DNA of 64,000 nucleotides from positions 130,767 through 194,766 of the forward strand of contig SVEE01000002.1 in NCBI GenBank assembly GCA_015057525.1, in the 5' to 3' direction. The position numbers and the translations under genes are program-made. Shown here piece after piece: positions 19,987-28,554 of the stretch. Every line of letters begins with the position of its first letter. Positions within the stretch are counted from its first letter, which is position 1. Source of the DNA: Lachnospiraceae bacterium. Its GTDB lineage: Bacteria; Bacillota; Clostridia; Lachnospirales; Lachnospiraceae. The notes beneath the pieces were generated by a model that saw only the letters and a program-made list of their open reading frames with translations, ran no database searches and was not told the DNA's origin.

Positions 19987-20787
19987 ATGGATTTTTTAAG
20001 TATAGCCAGTGGAAGTAGTGGAAATTGCTCCTTTGTGAGCAGTGATAATACATCTTTGCTGGTGGATGTTGGAATAAGTAAGAAAAAAATACAAGATGGA
20101 TTAAAAAGCATAGATAGAGATTTTAATGATATTAATGGTATTTTAATTACTCACGAGCATATTGACCACACTAGAGGTTTGGGTGTAATATCTAGGAATT
20201 ACAATATACCTATTTATGCCACATATGATACCTGTGAAGAGATTGGAAATATTAGCTCTCTTGGGGAATTTGACCAATCTTTGCTTGTGCCTATTGAGCC
20301 TGACAAGCCATTTGATATAGGTGATATTCATGTTGAGGCTCATTCGATATGGCATGATGCAGCTGATCCTGTGTGTTATACATTTAAGAATAATGACTAT
20401 AAGATATCAGTTGCCACAGATATGGGTGATTATGATGATTATATTGTTAATGCTTTGAAGGATTCAGATGTGCTTTTAGTTGAGGCAAATCATGATGTTA
20501 GAATGCTTCAGGTTGGTTCATATCCATATCATTTAAAACAAAGAATCTTAGGTAAAAGAGGCCATTTATCTAACGATAAAAGTGGTCAGCTTATAAAGGA
20601 TATATTAAATGACCATATTAAGGCTATTTTTCTAGGACATTTAAGTAAGGAAAATAATTACCCTGAATTGGCATATGAGACAGTAAAGCTTACACTTATG
20701 GATAATCCTTATACGGATGATGTTAGAGATTTTAATTTACAGGTTGCAGACAGAAATGCTTGTGGCCCGCTTATTAATTTAATATAG
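19987..20787 (+). CDS. Metallo-beta-lactamase-fold hydrolase, YycJ-like
   Basis: The 266-residue protein starts MDFLSIASGSSGNCSFV, typical of the YycJ/WalJ group, and has the metal-binding motif THEHIDHTRGL (HxHxDH). Further ligands are likely in SIWHDAADPV, ATDMGDYDD and FLGHLSKENN. YycJ-type proteins are predicted nucleases or phosphodiesterases, linked to WalRK in Bacillus; here there is no walRK nearby. The ATG at 19987 follows AAAGGATTAATT; the longer in-frame version from 19927 lies inside the previous gene. Confidence 0.88.
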   Translation: MDFLSIASGSSGNCSFVSSDNTSLLVDVGISKKKIQDGLKSIDRDFNDINGILITHEHIDHTRGLGVISRNYNIPIYATYDTCEEIGNISSLGEFDQSLLVPIEPDKPFDIGDIHVEAHSIWHDAADPVCYTFKNNDYKISVATDMGDYDDYIVNALKDSDVLLVEANHDVRMLQVGSYPYHLKQRILGKRGHLSNDKSGQLIKDILNDHIKAIFLGHLSKENNYPELAYETVKLTLMDNPYTDDVRDFNLQVADRNACGPLINLI

Positions 20788-20812
20788 TACATAATTTTAG
20801 GAGGATAAATAA

Positions 20813-21085
20813 ATGAAAAAGACAATTATTACAGTACTTGGCAAGGATAAGGTTGGTATTATAGCAAAGGTTTGTGTATATCTTGCACAGAACAACATCA
20901 ATATTCTTGATATTGCTCAGACAATCGTTGATGGTTACTTTAACATGATGATGGTTGTTGATGCAAACGGTGCTTCTAAGGATCATAACAGAATTGCTGA
21001 AGAGCTTGCAGATATCGGAGACGAGTTAGGTGTTCAGATTAAGGCTCAGCATGAAGAAATTTTTGATATGATGCACAGACTTTAA
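20813..21085 (+). CDS. ACT-domain protein (UPF0237 type)
   Basis: A 90-residue protein made almost entirely of one ACT domain, beginning MKKTIITVLGKDKVGIIAKV and continuing with NINILDIAQTIVDGYF. Such proteins are thought to bind amino acids and regulate partners. The ribosome site TAGGAGGAT is strong. A UPF0210 gene follows after 51 bases; this pairing is conserved in many Firmicutes and suggests the ACT protein regulates its neighbour. Confidence 0.9.
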   Translation: MKKTIITVLGKDKVGIIAKVCVYLAQNNINILDIAQTIVDGYFNMMMVVDANGASKDHNRIAEELADIGDELGVQIKAQHEEIFDMMHRL

Positions 21086-21136
21086 TTAATCTGTGATTGT
21101 ATTTTTCATAATATTTTACATAGAAAGGCAGATTTT

Positions 21137-22501
21137 ATGATTAGTATAAATGAAGTTATAGAAACTAATGAAATGATTCAGAAAATGAATCTTGATGTAA
21201 GAACAATTACTATGGGTATAAGCCTTCTTGATTGTATAGGTGGAGATTTAAAGGAAACCTGCGATAAGATTTACAATAAAATCACTACCTCTGCTAAGGA
21301 TTTAGTAGCAACAGGACAGGATATTTCAAAGAAATATGGTGTGCCAATTGTGCATAAGAGAATTTCTGTTACTCCTATTGCTTTAGTTGGTGGTTCTGTT
21401 TGTAAATCAGAGGATGATTTCGTTGAGATTGCCAAGACTCTTGATGCAGCAGCAACAACTTGTGGAGTAAACTTTATAGGTGGTTATTCTGCTCTTGTAT
21501 CAAAGGGTATGACAAAGGCAGATGAATTGCTTATTCGTTCAATTCCAAAGGCTCTTGCAATAACAAACAAGGTCTGCAGTTCTGTAAATGCAGGTTCTAC
21601 TAAGACAGGAATAAATATGGATGCAGTTAAGCTTATTGGAGAGATTATCCTTGAAGCTGCTGAGCTTACAAAGGATGCTGATTCAATTGGTTGTGCAAAG
21701 TTTGTTGTGTTCTGTAATGCTCCTGATGATAATCCTTTTATGGCAGGTGCTTTCCACGGTGTTACTGAGGCTGATAGAATTATCAATGTAGGTGTAAGTG
21801 GACCTGGTGTTGTTAAGGCGGCTATTGAAAGTGTAAGAGGCGAGAACTTCGAGGTTCTCTGTGAAACAATAAAGAAGACAGCGTTTAAGATAACAAGAGT
21901 CGGCCAGTTGGTTGCTAAGGAAGCTTCTGAAAGACTTGGTGTTCCATTTGGAATTATTGACCTTTCTCTTGCACCTACTCCTGCAGTTGGAGATAGTGTT
22001 GGTGAAATTTTAGAGGAAATTGGCCTTGAGTTTGCTGGTGCGCCAGGAACAACAGCAGCTCTTGCAATGTTAAATGATCAGGTTAAGAAGGGTGGCGTTA
22101 TGGCATCTTCTTATGTAGGTGGACTTTCAGGTGCATTTATTCCTGTAAGTGAGGATCAGAGAATGATAGATGCAGTTACTGCAGGTGCACTTACTCTTGA
22201 AAAACTTGAGGCTATGACTTGTGTGTGTTCTGTAGGACTTGATATGATTGCAATACCTGGTGATACAAAGGCAACAACTATTTCAGGAATTATTGCAGAT
22301 GAGATGGCTCTAGGTATGATTAACCAGAAGACAACTGCAGTAAGAATAATACCTGTTATCGGTAAAGGTGTTGGTGAAACAGTAGAGTTTGGTGGATTGC
22401 TTGGATACGCACCAATCATGCCTGTAAATAAATTCTCATGTGATGCATTTATAAATAGAGGTGGAAGAATACCAGCTCCAATACATAGCTTTAAGAACTA
22501 A
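21137..22501 (+). CDS. UPF0210/DUF711 family protein
   Basis: A 454-residue protein of the PFL-like UPF0210 family, recognisable from [39 protein letters not shown] and the C-terminal [17 protein letters not shown]. The family shares a fold with glycyl-radical enzymes, but the usual C-terminal glycyl-radical motif is not evident and the reaction is not established. GAAAGGCAG precedes the ATG. It is paired with the ACT-domain protein upstream. About 60 bases with no feature separate it from the radical SAM gene. Confidence 0.9.
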   Translation: MISINEVIETNEMIQKMNLDVRTITMGISLLDCIGGDLKETCDKIYNKITTSAKDLVATGQDISKKYGVPIVHKRISVTPIALVGGSVCKSEDDFVEIAKTLDAAATTCGVNFIGGYSALVSKGMTKADELLIRSIPKALAITNKVCSSVNAGSTKTGINMDAVKLIGEIILEAAELTKDADSIGCAKFVVFCNAPDDNPFMAGAFHGVTEADRIINVGVSGPGVVKAAIESVRGENFEVLCETIKKTAFKITRVGQLVAKEASERLGVPFGIIDLSLAPTPAVGDSVGEILEEIGLEFAGAPGTTAALAMLNDQVKKGGVMASSYVGGLSGAFIPVSEDQRMIDAVTAGALTLEKLEAMTCVCSVGLDMIAIPGDTKATTISGIIADEMALGMINQKTTAVRIIPVIGKGVGETVEFGGLLGYAPIMPVNKFSCDAFINRGGRIPAPIHSFKN

Positions 22502-22561
22502 ACGGCGAAGCCGGTTGGAAAGCATGGCTTATATATATTATTAATTAAAGGAAAAATTAAC

Positions 22562-24430
22562 ATGACAAAATTAGCCCTGTCGGAAAGAATATTAATGAAT
22601 ATCGAAAAGCCGGCAAGATATATTGGAAATGAAGTTAATATAGTAAAAAAAGACCTAGACAAGATAGATATACACATGGCTATGTGTTTTCCTGATGTAT
22701 ACGAAATAGGTATGTCTTATCTTGGTATACAGATTCTCTATGATATGTTTAACAAAAGAGAAGATACATATTGTGAGAGAGTATATAGTCCATGGCCTGA
22801 TTTAGATAAGATTATGAGAGAGGAAAATATCCCTCTTTTTGGTCTTGAAACACAGACACCAATCAAGGATTATGATTGGCTTGCTATTACAATTCAGTAT
22901 GAGATGTGTTACACAAATATTTTACAGGTTATTGAACTTTCACAGATACCTATTTATGCCAAGGATAGAGTTAAGGGACAGCCTTTCGTTATTGGAGGTG
23001 GTCCATGTACAGTTAATCCAGAGCCTATGGCGGATTTCTTTGATATGTTTTATATAGGTGAAGGAGAGACATCCTATGATGAACTTCTTGACCTTTATAA
23101 GGTATACAAAAATAGCGATATGACTAGGGAAGAATTCCTCAGAAAGGCATCTAATGTGCCTGGAATATATGTGCCTTCCCTTTATGATGTTTCTTATAAT
23201 GGGGATGGAACAGTCAAGGAAATTAAGACCTTATATGATGATGTACCTGACAAGATTTTAAGACAGGTTGTGACAGATTTCTCAGAGGTTTCATACCCTA
23301 TGAAGCCTGTAATTCCATATATAAAGGTCACTCAGGACAGAGTATGTCTTGAAATCATGCGTGGATGTATACGAGGTTGTCGTTTCTGTCAGGCTGGTAT
23401 GATTTATAGACCAACAAGACAAAAGAACGTAGAAATGCTCAAAAAGTATGCGAGAGAAATGTTGGATAATACAGGCTATGAGGAGATTTCTTTAAGCTCC
23501 TTAAGCTCCAGTGATTATGAAGAGTTAGACGAACTTTTAAATTATCTCATAACCCTTAAGGATACGGACCATGTAAATGTGTCGCTACCATCGCTTCGTA
23601 TAGATGCTTTTTCACTTGATGTTATGAGCAAGGTTCAGGATATAAGAAAAAGTTCTCTTACTTTTGCCGCAGAGGCTGGTACTCAGCGACTTAGAGATGT
23701 TATAAACAAAGGAATTACTGAGGAAGATATTCTTACAGGAAGCCGTCAGGCCTTTGTTGGAGGTTGGGATAAGGTTAAGCTTTATTTTATGCTTGGACTT
23801 CCAACTGAGACAGATGAGGACTTACTTGGTATAGCTGAGCTTGCAGAGCGCATTTCAGAGGAATATTTTGATGCGGTACCAAAGGAAAAACGAAATGGAC
23901 GAGTTATGATTAATGCATCAGCATCATATTTTGTGCCAAAGCCATTTACGCCGTTCCAGTGGGCACCTATGATTAAGCCGGATGAGTTTATAAGAAGGGC
24001 CTACTACGTTAAGGATTCTTTTGCCCAGCAGAAAAACAAGAAGAGTCTTAAGTTTTCTTACCATGATGCAGGTATATCTATACTAGAAGGAGTACTTGCC
24101 AGAGGTGATAGAAGACTCTGTAAGGTTATATATGACGTATACAAAAAAGGTGCTATGTTCGATGCCTGGACAGAATATTTTGATATGGCTAGGTACGAGG
24201 AAGCATTTGCTGAAAATAACATTGATGTTGATTTTTATACAGCCAGAGAAAGAGATATAGATGAAATCTTCCCTTGGGATCATATTGACGCAGGTGTCTC
24301 AAAGAATTTCCTGAAGAAGGAATGGGAGAAGGCATCAAAGGGTGAGGTTACTCCTAATTGCAGAATGAAATGCTCAGGCTGTGGCTCAGCTACTTACGGA
24401 GGAGGTGTGTGCTTTGAAAATAAGAATTAA
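22562..24430 (+). CDS. B12-binding-like radical SAM protein (TIGR03960 type)
   Basis: A 622-residue protein with an N-terminal cobalamin-binding-like domain (about 30-220) and a radical SAM core. The iron-sulfur cysteines are C269, C273 and C276 in MRGCIRGCRFCQAG; AEAGTQRLRDV follows in the barrel. The C-terminus carries further cysteines (CRMKCSGCGSAT), possibly a second metal site. Family members are consistently followed by a TIGR03936 partner, which overlaps here by 17 bases. The substrate is unknown; placement next to RNase G and ribosomal genes suggests RNA or ribosome modification, which is inference. Confidence 0.9.
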   Translation: MTKLALSERILMNIEKPARYIGNEVNIVKKDLDKIDIHMAMCFPDVYEIGMSYLGIQILYDMFNKREDTYCERVYSPWPDLDKIMREENIPLFGLETQTPIKDYDWLAITIQYEMCYTNILQVIELSQIPIYAKDRVKGQPFVIGGGPCTVNPEPMADFFDMFYIGEGETSYDELLDLYKVYKNSDMTREEFLRKASNVPGIYVPSLYDVSYNGDGTVKEIKTLYDDVPDKILRQVVTDFSEVSYPMKPVIPYIKVTQDRVCLEIMRGCIRGCRFCQAGMIYRPTRQKNVEMLKKYAREMLDNTGYEEISLSSLSSSDYEELDELLNYLITLKDTDHVNVSLPSLRIDAFSLDVMSKVQDIRKSSLTFAAEAGTQRLRDVINKGITEEDILTGSRQAFVGGWDKVKLYFMLGLPTETDEDLLGIAELAERISEEYFDAVPKEKRNGRVMINASASYFVPKPFTPFQWAPMIKPDEFIRRAYYVKDSFAQQKNKKSLKFSYHDAGISILEGVLARGDRRLCKVIYDVYKKGAMFDAWTEYFDMARYEEAFAENNIDVDFYTARERDIDEIFPWDHIDAGVSKNFLKKEWEKASKGEVTPNCRMKCSGCGSATYGGGVCFENKN

Positions 24431-25109
24431 ATACACTAAAACCGGAGTATTGAGATTCATAGGACATCTTGATATTATGAGACTTTTTCAAAAGGCAATC
24501 AGAAGAGCTAAGCTTAACGTATCTTACTCACAGGGATTTTCTCCGCATCAGATAATATCTTTTGCGGCACCTATGCCACTTGGCATGACCTCAGAGGGAG
24601 AATATTTTGATGGTGAATTTGACAGTGTTACATCCACAGAGGATATGATGAACCGTCTTAACGATACACTACCAGAGGGTGTGAGAGTTCTTGATATAGT
24701 TAAATTGCCTGAGAATGCCAAGCCTTCTATGTCTATCGTTTCGGCATCAGACTATTATATATATAAGAATGATGAGTGTAATAACGATAATCTACAGCAT
24801 TTGATGGAAATTATTGATAAATTCAATAATGAGTCTAAGGTTGAGATTATGAAAAAGACAAAAACCAAGGAAGAAATATCCGATATAAAGCCAGCAATTT
24901 ATAAGCTCGAGAAAAAAGATGATGGTATATATATGCTTCTTGCTTCAGGAAGTATACTTAATCTTAAACCTGAGCTTGTTGTAGAAGCACTCTGCAAATA
25001 TGCAGGGATTGTGTATAACAGATATGATTACATGGTTCACAGACTTGAGACCTATATGGGCGAAAAGGATGAGCTTAAGTCCTTAATAGAGTCGGGAGAA
25101 AGATTCTAG
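24414..25109 (+). CDS. TIGR03936/DUF2344 radical SAM-associated protein
   Basis: The 231-residue partner of the preceding radical SAM protein. The N-terminus (KIRIKYTKTGVLRFIGHLD, then YSQGFSPHQ) is characteristic. The start is TTG at 24414, because GGAGG lies about 9 bases upstream within the end of the previous gene; longer in-frame versions have no ribosome site. The overlap implies translational coupling and equal amounts of the two proteins. Function is unknown beyond this association. Confidence 0.9.
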   Translation: MKIRIKYTKTGVLRFIGHLDIMRLFQKAIRRAKLNVSYSQGFSPHQIISFAAPMPLGMTSEGEYFDGEFDSVTSTEDMMNRLNDTLPEGVRVLDIVKLPENAKPSMSIVSASDYYIYKNDECNNDNLQHLMEIIDKFNNESKVEIMKKTKTKEEISDIKPAIYKLEKKDDGIYMLLASGSILNLKPELVVEALCKYAGIVYNRYDYMVHRLETYMGEKDELKSLIESGERF

Positions 25110-25111
25110 GT

Positions 25112-26323
25112 ATGAACAAAAAATATATTATTACTGAATTTAATAATATGCTATGTGGTTTTCTTATGGAGGATGGTAAAGCAAAGGAAATACGTTGCTA
25201 TGACGAGGAATCCATTTTAGGTAATATCTATGTAGGCAGAGTTTCAAATATTGTTAAAAATATCAACTCTGCTTTTATAGACATAAAAAAAGGCTTAAGC
25301 TGTTATTATCCTTTAGAAGAATATATAGGAGACAGGCTTAAAATAGGCGATTTGCTTACAGTTCAGATTAATAAAGAGCCTATTAAGACGAAACAGCCTT
25401 CTGTTACTACAAAGCTTTCCTTGACAGGAGAGTATGTGGTAGTTCATCAGGATGATACAATAGGTGTATCAACTAAGATAAAGGATAATTCAAAAAGGGA
25501 TGAGTTAAAGGTAGTATTTGACAAAGCTATTAGGGATTTTCAGGTACAGCAAAAATGCAAAGATATTACTTATGGAGGAATAATCAGAACTAAAGCAGAG
25601 GATGTTTCTCCCGAAACTATCTATAATGAAACCATAAAAATATTATGTAACCTTGATGAGATTATATATAAATCAAATTATGCAACAGCATATTCGTGTA
25701 TGTATGAGAAGATGCCTTCATATCTACAGGATATAGAGAGTATGACAGGCAATAATGCTAGTAAATCGGAAATAAAAAAAGATGATTATGTTGAATCTTC
25801 AGATAGCTTTGAAATTCTAACAGATTTAGAACATGTTATAGCTAAGTGTCAGGAATATAATGTGCCAGCACCAAGACTTTATGATGATGCAATGATATCA
25901 ATGAGAGCATTATTTAATCTTGATACGATTATTGAAAAAGCCTTAAATAAAAGAGTTTATTTAAAATCAGGGGCCTACCTTATAATAGAACATACTGAGG
26001 CAATGACTGTAATTGATGTTAATAGTGGCAAAGCTATAAAAGGTAATAATAAAGAGGATAAATTGTTTGCTATTAATGTTGAGGCTGCTGATGAAATTGC
26101 AAGACAGCTTAGATTACGAAATATAAGTGGAATGATAATTGTTGATTTTATCAGCATGAACAATTCATATAATGAAGAGCAATTGCTTAAGGCTTTGAGA
26201 AATGCTGTGTATGATGACAGTGTTCTTACGACGGTTGTAGATATTACTAAGCTTGGACTTGTAGAAATGACAAGGAAGAGAATAAGAAAACCTCTTTACG
26301 AGGTGATGAAAAAAGGACAGTAA
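25112..26323 (+). CDS. rng: Ribonuclease G/E family endoribonuclease, zinc link absent
   Basis: Single-strand-specific endoribonuclease for RNA processing and decay. The 403-residue protein has an N-terminal S1 domain (about 35-90, NIYVGRVSNIVKNINSAF) and the catalytic DNase I-like part with metal-binding D302 in IDVNSG and D345 in IIVDFIS, close to the numbering in E. coli RNase E. It ends at EMTRKRIRKPLYEVMKKGQ, just where other members begin the CPxC zinc link that joins subunits. No cysteine codons follow in frame or just downstream, so this looks like a natural shortening. The stop codon sits inside the terminator hairpin. Confidence 0.92.
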   Translation: MNKKYIITEFNNMLCGFLMEDGKAKEIRCYDEESILGNIYVGRVSNIVKNINSAFIDIKKGLSCYYPLEEYIGDRLKIGDLLTVQINKEPIKTKQPSVTTKLSLTGEYVVVHQDDTIGVSTKIKDNSKRDELKVVFDKAIRDFQVQQKCKDITYGGIIRTKAEDVSPETIYNETIKILCNLDEIIYKSNYATAYSCMYEKMPSYLQDIESMTGNNASKSEIKKDDYVESSDSFEILTDLEHVIAKCQEYNVPAPRLYDDAMISMRALFNLDTIIEKALNKRVYLKSGAYLIIEHTEAMTVIDVNSGKAIKGNNKEDKLFAINVEAADEIARQLRLRNISGMIIVDFISMNNSYNEEQLLKALRNAVYDDSVLTTVVDITKLGLVEMTRKRIRKPLYEVMKKGQ

Positions 26324-26338
26324 GACTGTTCTTTTTTT
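26309..26338 (+). terminator. Rho-independent terminator overlapping the rng stop
   Basis: GGACAG pairs with CTGTTC around TAAGA, flanked by six A and seven T. The loop begins with the TAA stop codon of rng, so the upstream arm is coding sequence. Confidence 0.85.
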
Positions 26339-26406
26339 ATTTAGACGCTGAGTATAATAAATGACAAATTAAGTAAAAATATCTTAAATAAATCTTAATA
26401 ATTCAG

Positions 26407-26447
26407 CTACTTTTTTATTAATATTTTTTGAGAAATAATAAAAGTAG
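26407..26447. repeat. Inverted repeat in leader of the C39-like peptidase gene
   Basis: CTACTTTT and AAAAGTAG form a perfect 8-base inverted repeat about 36-76 bases before the peptidase start, in a very AT-rich gap. No convincing promoter could be placed, so it could be an operator or an RNA hairpin. Confidence 0.35.
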
Positions 26448-26482
26448 ATATTTTTTAAAAAAATGTATGGAGGGATTTATTT

Positions 26483-27400
26483 ATGGATTTTGGTATTGAG
26501 TTATATAGACGAGATATTAGTGGTTATAGTAAAAAAAGAAAAAAACGTTTAAGAAGAATAAAAGCTTATTTTTTTCATGTTATGAAAATATCTTTCTTTT
26601 TTATATTTATTATCATTTTGTGTGTATTTTTATTTAAAGCTACAATGAAATTTTTTAGTGGAAAATATGCTATTAAGGGTGATAACGTTATGAGTAGCGG
26701 AATATTTTATACGATGGATTGTGTAAGCTTTAATATAGAAAATGAAGAGGTAGCAGAAACTGTTGTTTCCATAGATGATTTATATGCTGGCGATTATCCG
26801 GAAAGTCTAATTAATTTATATGAAAATAATCCTGAAACGAAGGATTTTGTATTAAATTATAAGTATTATAAGGATGAAGATTATATAGATATAAGTAACG
26901 ATATACACGAAGGGCAAATTCCTCTTTTTTTGCAGTGGGATGAACGCTGGGGATACAAAAGCTACGGAAATGATTTTTTGGCTGTAACAGGGTGTGGACC
27001 TACTTGTTTATCCATGGTTTATTGTGGATTGACAGGAGATAATACATATAATCCATATGAGGTTGCAAAGTTAGCTGAAGAAAGAGGATATTATGTTGAA
27101 GGTAATGGCTCATCATGGGAAATGATGTCTTCTTTAGCTAATTTTATGGGATTAAGTGTACATGAAGTGATTTTTGATGAGGCACATATTATACAGGAAC
27201 TTACAGAAGGAAGACCTATTATTTGTGTTGTAGGAGCTGGACATTTTACAAAAGAGGGACATTTTATTGTTATGTATGGTTTAGATGAGAATGGAAATAT
27301 TTTGATTCACGACCCAAACAGTAAAATTAATAGTAAGCAAAGTTGGAGTTTAGAAGATATTATGTCAGAAATTTTGAATTTATGGAGTTATAGTTATTAA
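26483..27400 (+). CDS. Membrane-anchored C39-like cysteine peptidase
   Basis: A 305-residue protein with a very basic N-terminus (RKKRLRRIK) and one membrane helix at about 37-55, so the rest should lie outside the cell. Residues 145-290 match the C39/papain-like fold: QWDERWGYKSYG, the nucleophile Cys171 in GCGPTC, His260 in GHFIVMYG and Asp277 in IHDPNS. Peptidases of this sort cleave double-glycine leaders or cell-wall peptides; no ABC exporter or peptide precursor gene is adjacent, so the substrate is unknown. The gene is inserted between rng and rplU, which are usually close neighbours. Ribosome site TGGAGGG. Confidence 0.8.
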   Translation: MDFGIELYRRDISGYSKKRKKRLRRIKAYFFHVMKISFFFIFIIILCVFLFKATMKFFSGKYAIKGDNVMSSGIFYTMDCVSFNIENEEVAETVVSIDDLYAGDYPESLINLYENNPETKDFVLNYKYYKDEDYIDISNDIHEGQIPLFLQWDERWGYKSYGNDFLAVTGCGPTCLSMVYCGLTGDNTYNPYEVAKLAEERGYYVEGNGSSWEMMSSLANFMGLSVHEVIFDEAHIIQELTEGRPIICVVGAGHFTKEGHFIVMYGLDENGNILIHDPNSKINSKQSWSLEDIMSEILNLWSYSY

Positions 27401-27434
27401 TTGTAAAATTAAATAAAAATGCAATAAAAAACAC

Positions 27435-27463
27435 TTGACATAACATTTTACTGGTGTTATATT
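27435..27463 (+). promoter_or_regulatory. Sigma-A promoter of the rplU operon
   Basis: TTGACA, a 17-base spacer and TATATT, 85 bases before the rplU start, directly ahead of the structured leader. Confidence 0.85.
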
Positions 27464-27469
27464 ATTCGA

Positions 27470-27545
27470 GTATGCCGCACAGTGTGGTAGAAGTCTGTCT
27501 ATAGGGCAGCACCGAAACTGGCGAGTAATGATAATAGGAGGTAAC
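27470..27545 (+). ncRNA. Putative L21 leader RNA
   Basis: Between the promoter and rplU lies a structured 5' leader. CCGCA/TGTGG and CTGTC/GGCAG form two short stems, followed by a GC-richer stretch than its surroundings. Position and order fit the ribosomal L21 leader family of Firmicutes, thought to mediate feedback by L21. This is a motif-by-eye call. Confidence 0.6.
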
Positions 27546-27548
27546 CAT

Positions 27549-27854
27549 ATGTACGCAATTATAGCAACAGGCGGTAAGCAGTACAAGGTAGCTGAAGGAG
27601 ATATCATTAAGGTTGAAAAGCTTAATGCAGAAGAAGGCTCAGAGGTAGCATTTGATGTAGTTGCAGTTAGCACTGACAAGGATATGCTCTGTGGTGAGGC
27701 TTGCAAGAAGTCTTCAGTAAAGGCAACTGTTCTTGGCGAAGGTAAGGGCAAGAAGGTTGTTGTATACAAGTACAAGAGAAAGACTGGCTATCATAAGAAG
27801 CAGGGTCACAGACAGCCATATACTCAGGTTAAGATTGAAGCTATCAACGCTTAA
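27549..27854 (+). CDS. rplU: Ribosomal protein L21
   Basis: A 101-residue large-subunit protein, beginning MYAIIATGGKQYKVAEGD, with the basic C-terminal stretch KRKTGYHKKQGHRQPYTQVK. The ATG at 27549 follows ATAGGAGGTAACC; an in-frame ATG at 27528 would lie within the leader. First gene of rplU-prp-rpmA. Probably controlled through its leader. Confidence 0.97.
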   Translation: MYAIIATGGKQYKVAEGDIIKVEKLNAEEGSEVAFDVVAVSTDKDMLCGEACKKSSVKATVLGEGKGKKVVVYKYKRKTGYHKKQGHRQPYTQVKIEAINA

Positions 27855-27862
27855 TTAGTAAC

Positions 27863-28189
27863 ATGATAGATGCTGTATTTTATAAGGATGCCACAGATAA
27901 GTATATTGGTTTTAGCGTTAGTGGTCATGCTGGATACGCAAAGAGAGGACAAGATATTGTCTGCTCAGCGGTTTCAGCACTAACAATTAATACTGTGAAT
28001 TCGATTGAGAAGTTTACAGATAATACTTACAAGCTTGAAACTGGTGCATCTGGAAAGATTAAATTCAAATTTACGTCAGATTCTGACGAAAAGGGACAAT
28101 TACTACTTAATGCTCTTGTCTTGGGTATCACTGAGATATACAAAGAGTATGATGGAAAGTATTTACAAGTATACTTCAAGGAGGTGTAA
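27863..28189 (+). CDS. prp: Ribosomal-processing cysteine protease Prp
   Basis: A 108-residue protease of the YsxB/Prp family with the catalytic pair in [19 protein letters not shown] (His near 22, Cys near 34). In Firmicutes, Prp removes the N-terminal extension of L27 so that it can work in the ribosome. The gene lies between rplU and rpmA, 8 bases after the former and 2 before the latter, and the L27 encoded here carries the expected extension. Confidence 0.93.
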   Translation: MIDAVFYKDATDKYIGFSVSGHAGYAKRGQDIVCSAVSALTINTVNSIEKFTDNTYKLETGASGKIKFKFTSDSDEKGQLLLNALVLGITEIYKEYDGKYLQVYFKEV

Positions 28190-28191
28190 AT

Positions 28192-28479
28192 ATGTTAAGA
28201 ATGGAATTACAGTTCTTTGCTCATAAGAAGGGTGTTGGTTCTACTAAGAACGGTAGAGATTCTGAGTCTAAGAGACTTGGCGCCAAGAGAGCAGACGGAC
28301 AGTTTGTTAAAGCTGGAAATATTTTATACAGACAGCGTGGAACTAAGATTCATCCTGGTGTAAACGTTGGTCGTGGTGGAGATGACACATTATTCGCACT
28401 TGTTGATGGTGTTGTTAGATTCGAGAGAAAGGGTAGAGATAAGAAGCAGGTTTCTATCTATCCTGTAACAGCTGAGTAA
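28192..28479 (+). CDS. rpmA: Ribosomal protein L27 with Prp-cleavable N-terminus
   Basis: A 95-residue large-subunit protein that reaches the peptidyl-transferase centre. It begins [20 protein letters not shown]; the first nine residues match the extension cut by Prp after the second Phe, leaving Ala-His-Lys-Lys-Gly as the mature start. The ribosome site AAGGAGGTG overlaps the end of prp. A strong terminator follows. Confidence 0.97.
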   Translation: MLRMELQFFAHKKGVGSTKNGRDSESKRLGAKRADGQFVKAGNILYRQRGTKIHPGVNVGRGGDDTLFALVDGVVRFERKGRDKKQVSIYPVTAE

Positions 28480-28494
28480 TTACAGTATAATTTG

Positions 28495-28523
28495 GCCGGG
28501 ATAATTATTTATCCCGGCTTTTT
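28495..28523 (+). terminator. Rho-independent terminator after rpmA
   Basis: A perfect 10-base stem, GCCGGGATAA with TTATCCCGGC, around a 4-base loop and followed by five T. Confidence 0.92.
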
Positions 28524-28554
28524 ATGTTAATATTTAAGATTTTAGGAGGTTAGT

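Noticed and set aside
22502-22561. CGGC-GAA-GCCG mini-hairpin after the UPF0210 gene as terminator
   Set aside because: Stem of four bases with no T-run; too weak to call.
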